A stretch of 64,000 nt of DNA, taken from assembly GCA_947561585.1 (NCBI GenBank), contig CANNZV010001175.1, positions 215,537 to 279,536 on the forward strand. Reading direction: 5' to 3'. Below, piece by piece: positions 58,957 to 64,000 of the stretch; the first letter of the stretch is position 1, and each line of letters begins with the position of its first letter. Position numbers and translations under genes: made by a program. The notes beneath the pieces were generated by a model. The model was not told the origin of the DNA. It searched no databases and was given only the letters and a program-made list of their open reading frames with translations. This DNA is from Caprella mutica. Taxonomy: Eukaryota > Arthropoda > Malacostraca > Amphipoda > Caprellidae.

Positions 58957-59520
58957 CTGAAAGGGGCAGTGCAGTCAAATTTTGTTTTAACAATTTTGAT
59001 GTCAAACGATTGCTTAGTAAGAATAAATTAGTCGTGTAGAATTGTAATGTTCAATAAAATCTAATAATGGAGATATATTATTTTATATATAATTGATTTC
59101 TTAGCAAATGCTCTCGGTAGATGGCGCCACATTCAGTGTCGCCATCTTGTAAATTTGTAAACAAACGAACATAGAAAAGTTTTTATCTAGATTCTAGCTC
59201 AAGTGAAGAGATAGCTTTATTTTTAAAACTATGCCTTCTTCACTTGAAGGACAGTTATCGAATTCACTTAATCTTTTCACCATTTTGACGCAAAGAAAGC
59301 TTGTTTACTGAATACATAAATTAATATGAAAACAACAAACATACTCACGTACTTACTAATGAGTGCAAATGCTTCGGCTAGGTGGCGCTAATTTTATTAT
59401 ATACTTTTTATATGAACTTTTAAAAAATAAACGAGCATTCAAATATTACATAATTAAATATTTTGAATCGATTTAAAACCAATTTGGTGATTGTTTGACT
59501 TTGACTTTACTATCCCTTTA
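58957..59520. mobile_element. Probable MITE, ~565 bp
   Basis: Left edge AAAGGGGCAGTGCAGTCAAA and right edge the complement of AAAGGGATAGTAAAGTCAAA, 16 of 20 positions matching. Inside are two direct copies of a GCAAATGCT...TAGATGGCGCCA-like phrase (59,104 and 59,368). No coding sequence. From 59,520 to 61,490 I see only AT-rich DNA, with a short GAGTACAAGTATTTTACAA repeat at about 60,075-60,140. Confidence 0.4.
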
Positions 59521-61496
59521 ACATTATAAGAAGAAAAAAAAGATAGAAATGATAAAAATCTGTGAAAATTCATCTATTTTATATGAAAAATGGTGTTATT
59601 TCACCTTATATTACATAAAATATGTGCGTGCATATGTATAAAACTTAATATTTTAGTCACAATTTCTTCTTTCTTCTATATTTCACAGAGAATAATGTTT
59701 ACGGACTACAAAATTCAAGGCTGTGCTACTCAGTTGTCCATAATAATCATTAAGGCGCTCGGTGCCCCAGTAAAATCTGAATAATGAAAATTTCGGTTGG
59801 GCAGTAGAAAATCAAGTAGGTTATGGTTGATTACCCCAACAGGATTTTCTCTCTGGTAACGTTTCTAGTCTTCAATTTCATTCATATGTACTGTAAAATA
59901 ATGCATGTCAGCATGACTCATCGTTTGAATCAATGCTGATATGAACTACAATATTTGAGTCTTTTCTTGATTGTCTCTACCCGAGTCTATCTGACAATGA
60001 ATTAGGAGTCAATATGACTCTTGTCTTAGAGTAAAATATTGATATGAGATTCACTTTCTTTACCCGGTTTTGGGAGTACAATATTTGAGTACAAGTATTT
60101 TACAAGTATTTGAGTACAAGTATTTTACAAGTATTTTTGTAAACTCAAATTTTAAGTCAATTTGATTTTTTTCCAATGCAGTTCCTTTATACAGTACAGT
60201 AATGTTCACAATAAATCATTAAACGCTTTTCAGTTCAACTACTTTATATGCAACAAAACAGAAAATACATAACATTGATTTTGTATTTATATTGATTAAT
60301 TGATAATATATAAACCTGTCCATTTAAAATTTATATTAATAACTCGTATTTGATTGTACGACAAATTTAATTTTCAATGATTAATTAGTACAGGACCAAA
60401 ACAAATTATAGACCACTTTGTTTCAATGTTTGTCAACTTAATAAAAGAAATAACATTATCATTTGTTTGTTTAAATACTATTTTATTTGTTTGCAAATAA
60501 TACTTTATATACAATAATATGCTTTAATTCATATAGGGTAACTTGTGAGTATTGGATGATTCAATATCTATGAGAAAAAATATATGAAAATTATTAGTTA
60601 ACTTTTATTGTTATTACCATGGAATCATTTTAAACTATGTGTACAACAATAATTACGAAACAGTTATTTTATACGATCAAAACTATGGAACTGTTCGATT
60701 AATCGTCACGTACCTTATATATGTTTACCAAACAATTAAAGTATAAATATCACCCTAACTGTTTCATATTTCATCCACACCATCGATTTATTTGTTGTTC
60801 GTCAACATTCACAAACACTAAGAACGAAAACACATATACAGTGTCACATATTGCAGAAGATTTTGTAAATATAATACTTATATGTGAACTAATTCCTTCT
60901 ATTTTCAAATATAATAGTGTTCACTATAATTTATAACTTTAAATTGGCGTCATCTCATATTTTAAAAAGTTAGTATGCAAGTATGGAAAGTCTAATGTGC
61001 GTAGTAGTTGAATATCACGAGGCGGGAAAGTCTGCATCTGAATTCATTCACCAATAGAATTCAGCGTGTGGTAAGTATTGGAGAAGAATGTGTGCAAAGT
61101 TTTCATTCAACTCTTGAATGAAAACTAAATTATTAAACAAAATCTCAAACGAGAATGGCAAACATTGCTAATTGATGAGTTAGGTGAAGCGGTTGAAGCA
61201 ACTCCAAAGATATTGTTACAAAAACCGTAGTTCTTTAATAAAGGTGAAAGATTCATTGAATAGACTTCTTTATATTACTTCTCAATGTTTTCTAGTTTTC
61301 TATAATGTATCTTGACACATTTCAATTTGATTCACCTATCTAACTGTTTTCATTATAGTTTTGTCTCAGAGCATTCGTGTCACACTGTTCACTTTCATAC
61401 TACACAAAAATCATTTGTTAGATATTTTTATATATTATATACGATATATATTATAAAAAAAATGATATGTGGTCATTGGATCACATCCACATTTTA

Positions 61497-61710
61497 TCAA
61501 CACGAACGACTACTCTTTATTTTGTAGATGAAAAACTCTATTAGGTACGTGATGGATGATATCAAGATCATAAATAGCAGGAGACTAAAAATTGGTAACA
61601 CTTGCTCCAGTTGAATAGCAGTTGGCACTTCTGGTTTCGTAGGGAAAGTTCTTTTAGTCCATCTTTTCTGTATATAGTCATTTATTCCAGTCGAAAGTAA
61701 TTTCAAAATT
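61497..61710 (-). CDS. IR last exon: M4 and C-terminus
   Basis: From CTGTTCCAG. Encodes ILKLLSTGINDYIQKRW, then LEQVLPIFSLLLFMILISSI and TYLIEFFIYKIKSSRSC, followed by TGA at 61,497-61,499. The hydrophobic stretch is the last membrane helix. Confidence 0.9.
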
Positions 61711-63910
61711 CTGGAACAGAAAAGAAAAGTTTGAACCAACAGGTTTCACATAGTCCTCATCACACTTTACAGGGTATCCCAATACGTGAACTATGTTAGT
61801 ATACTCTGAAATTTGCAGTACGCGAAAAGTAGGTTCTATTGTAAATAAATTTATTGGGAATTTGTTATTGACAGATAAATTCATGACCCTATGTTCCGGG
61901 TACAATCAGAACTGATATAAAAGCATTAACATTTTCCAAGTTTCTCCTTGGAATTGTAAAGTTTGTTAACCATGAATATTCACTTTTCTATTTAACAAGG
62001 TACTATTTCAGAGTCTCTAGATATTCATATATATACACACTTTTACTTTGTAATCTCTCACCCGCTGTTTAAAATTTCAATGTACGGTGAATCCTTAGGT
62101 ACAGCACATCCAGCAGGATAAGTGATTTTACCGAAGGGCAAAAATGTAACTTCTTCATCATGGTTTGTTTTGATATGCAAAAGGACTCCTCTTCCAACAT
62201 AAATTATTATTTTCTCATCAGACAGTAACTGAAAAAGAAATATGAATAAGAGATGATTAATATTAATGTAATAAGACAAGTTGCAAGATAAAATGAGTTC
62301 ATACGAGATGTTTCACATACCCGTTCTATTAGATCCATATAGGTGTCAAACATTCTTCCATTTTCAACAATATTCTCAAAGACACCTTGAAACTCTTCAA
62401 GTTCTGTTTCCTGTTCAAATGAAAATTATATATTCATTGCTAGTAACGACTAATTCACCTCATATTTCATTTAGATACTCTTGATTCATACAGATAAGAA
62501 GTCATGAATGGCGGTTCCTTCTCTCAGTCCAAAATGGTAGGAATTCTCTTTCAGTACTTCTTGAATTCCATTGAAAGGTAGAATAGTTTTCTTGACTGTC
62601 AGTTTTGAATAAAGATGGCTCGAGTAGAATGAGAACAGTAGGATGGTAAAGATGAAAACAGAAAGGAACAATAGGCGACCACTTAAAGAAGATGCAACTT
62701 TGGAATAGCCTGAAAATTAAAACAAAATTCACAAATAATTCCTGACCACATTTTGTAGTTTAGATTCATCAACATTTTCTTACTCTGTGAAAAAGCTGCT
62801 GCTAATACAAAGAAAACTGATTCTTCTAAGGTAAGTTTTGACTTTTCAGTCGGGCTTAGATGGAGGACCAAATAGTAGATCAGGGCAAGTGATAACAAGA
62901 ATGCAATACTCAGATACCAGACTTGAGAACTCAACGCTGAAAGATAAGTCTCCGAAGCCGAAACAAATTGATGACTCGCTTTCATCACTAGTAGATAACT
63001 AAAAAGCAATATTTTATATTAATATTTACATTAAGACGTCCAAAAGATACTAAAATTGGTTTTCATGAAGCAGATAAACTGTGGTTTATTGTCTGTATTT
63101 TAATTCTTATTAAAGTAACAGTATGATGTATTCAAAGAAATTCTTGAAAATTAAATTATAAACTCGGTCGATACATTAGAAGAATTACAAGAAACTTGAT
63201 ATGGTAGTGAATTGCTGTCTCAGCTACAATAATAAAAAAAAAAACAGAATAAGGAATATATGTGTTTTAACGACAAAACTTTTTTTTTACTATTGTTGAA
63301 ATTATTAATTAGCTTATTTTATATAGAAAGCACACATACTAAATATTGGTTTGGGGGTGAAGGAAATGAACTGCTTCCATCCTAGAGTCAGAATGACCCA
63401 AACTGGTAGTAATGATGTCCGCCTTGTCTCTTAAAAGTTCACCAACCATCCCTGTCCAGATTCCACTTTCGTCAACAGCTCCCCATTTCCTGTCTGGTGC
63501 TGGACGATAGGAACAGCTGGGAATATGAATTTCAATTTAAAAATCGTGTATTTAAATATATAACTTATGTATATATAATTATATATATTGTCAAATAATT
63601 TTTCTGTCATCTTTGTTGATATCTTAATTTATGTGATTGGCATCATTGCAATGACTCTTCTCCGTCGATAGACATCAGTGATAAAAAGATGCAAATAAGT
63701 TTAAAACTAAACTAAATTACAGTATTCTCTAAGATTTCCACTTTTCGAGACTTGCAGGTCAAGAGTTTGACCTTGCAGGTCATACTCTTTTCTTCCAACT
63801 GACCTAAAATTCATCCAGTTTCCTAGAACAGCTATTGAGTTTGTGAAAAAACCTTCCGTTACCCAGTTTCCTGAGGTGTCTTTCATCAATCTATCATTGA
63901 AATAATTATT
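61497..63910 (-). CDS. Ionotropic receptor (IR family, IR75-like), 5' end outside the window
   Basis: Exons on the minus strand, in order: 63,910-63,721; 63,516-63,340; 62,998-62,784; 62,709-62,492; 62,410-62,321; 62,228-62,062; and 61,710-61,497. The last six join in phase with GT-AG borders. They encode lobe S1 of the ligand-binding domain, membrane segment M1, the pore loop, M3, lobe S2, M4 and a short cytoplasmic tail. The family are variant ionotropic glutamate receptors acting as odour or taste ion channels in chemosensory neuron membranes. The N-terminal exon carries a GFFTNSIAVLGNWMNFRS and YDLQGQTL pattern I associate with the IR75 clade; alignment is needed to confirm. The link between the first two exons does not keep phase, so a small exon is missing or lost. 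More exons should lie beyond 64,000. Confidence 0.85.
62062..62228 (-). CDS. IR exon: S2 end
   Basis: From TCTTTTTCAG to CAGCGG|GTGAGA. Encodes LLSDEKIIIYVGRGVLLHIK, FLPFGKITYPAGCAVPKDSP and YIEILNSG. Cys in the YPAGCAVPKDSP stretch is a usual feature of S2. Confidence 0.9.
62321..62410 (-). CDS. IR exon: S2 middle
   Basis: A 90-bp exon from TTGAACAG to GAACGG|GTATGT. Encodes ETELEEFQGVFENIVENGRM and FDTYMDLIER. Entirely in frame. Confidence 0.85.
62492..62709 (-). CDS. IR exon: M3 and start of S2
   Basis: From TAATTTTCAG to TTATCT|GTATGA. Encodes SKVASSLSGRLLFLSVFIFT, ILLFSFYSSHLYSKLTV (M3 helix plus channel gate region) and the S2 start with YHFGLREGTAIHDF. The Thr in GTAIHDF is at the usual ligand-contact position. 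Confidence 0.9.
62784..62998 (-). CDS. IR exon: M1 and pore loop
   Basis: From TGCTTTTTAG to ACAGA|GTAAG. Encodes YLLVMKASHQFVSASETYLS, then the M1 helix VWYLSIAFLLSLALIYYLVL, and the pore-loop segment TLEESVFFVLAAAFSQ. Phase fits both neighbours. Confidence 0.9.
63340..63516 (-). CDS. IR exon: ligand-binding lobe S1
   Basis: From ATATTCCCAG to TTTA|GTATGT. Encodes CSYRPAPDRKWGAVDESGIW, TGMVGELLRDKADIITTSLG and SDSRMEAVHFLHPQTN. The Arg of the S-x-x-R-type position corresponds to the glutamate carboxyl-binding Arg of classical receptors and is retained. Confidence 0.85.
63721..63910 (-). CDS. IR exon: N-terminal domain end
   Basis: From TTTGACAG acceptor to a possible ACT|GTAATT donor. Encodes NNYFNDRLMKDTSGNWVTEG, FFTNSIAVLGNWMNFRS and YDLQGQTLDLQVSKSG. 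It leaves one base, whereas the next recognised exon needs two, so a further exon of 3n+1 bases is expected in 63,520-63,715; I could not see it. Confidence 0.6.
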
Positions 63911-64000
63911 CTGTCAAAGGAAAAAATCCATATTATCAATAAAATTTGTTTTATATCAAATTTAACAGATTTAGGTGATTTAAAGATAAAAATATCCGCT

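Overview
The window is AT-rich eukaryotic nuclear DNA with GT-AG introns, many DNA transposons and two recognisable multi-exon genes. An arthropod, most likely an insect, is suggested by an ionotropic-receptor (IR) chemoreceptor gene at the right edge, by mariner and hAT transposons, and by a PRDM9-like PR/SET zinc-finger gene of a kind I recall from hemipterans such as aphids. The species cannot be named from sequence alone.

Layout. 0.2-2.9 kb: a foldback element fragment, a 1.46-kb inverted-repeat element with an apparent 9-bp target duplication, and a 51-54-bp minisatellite. 2.9-30.9 kb: a very large imperfect inverted duplication (palindrome). Each arm carries a copy of a PRDM9-like gene. 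The right copy (24.3-30.6 kb, + strand) keeps the zinc knuckle, the whole PR/SET domain and a zinc-finger array, but a frameshift cuts the array. The left copy (3.3-5.5 kb, - strand) has lost all PR/SET exons and has in-frame stops. The left arm is swollen by insertions: a broken Ty3/Gypsy element (7.0-10.2 kb), a nest of end-to-end DNA transposons (11.6-16.6 kb) and a foldback element (17.2-18.4 kb). The arms meet around a spacer of about 1.5 kb near 20.1 kb.

31-35.6 kb: short tandem repeats and one copy of a dispersed repeat, with no convincing gene. 35.6-46.6 kb: an 11-kb LTR-retrotransposon-like structure with 1.24-kb LTRs, a polypurine tract and a plausible primer-binding site, but no gag-pol coding. 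46.6-58.8 kb: a satellite region. It holds a 31-bp array, about 99 copies of a 45-bp repeat with 720-bp and ~1.13-kb higher-order periods and both strands open, 21-bp repeat arrays, GC-richer arrays, and a nearly exact 1,028-bp tandem duplication ending in a tRNA-like sequence. 58.8-61.5 kb: a probable MITE and otherwise nothing I can identify.

61.5-64.0 kb (- strand): the 3' two thirds of an IR-type ionotropic receptor. Seven exons are recognised; the last six join in phase and encode the ligand-binding lobes and all membrane segments. The 5' end lies beyond the window.

Functionally there are one candidate working chemoreceptor, one PRDM9-like gene with a truncated zinc-finger array, and its degenerate mirror-image copy. 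The rest is mobile and repetitive DNA. Several very long open frames in 48.8-58.8 kb are products of repeat units whose length is a multiple of three, not genes.
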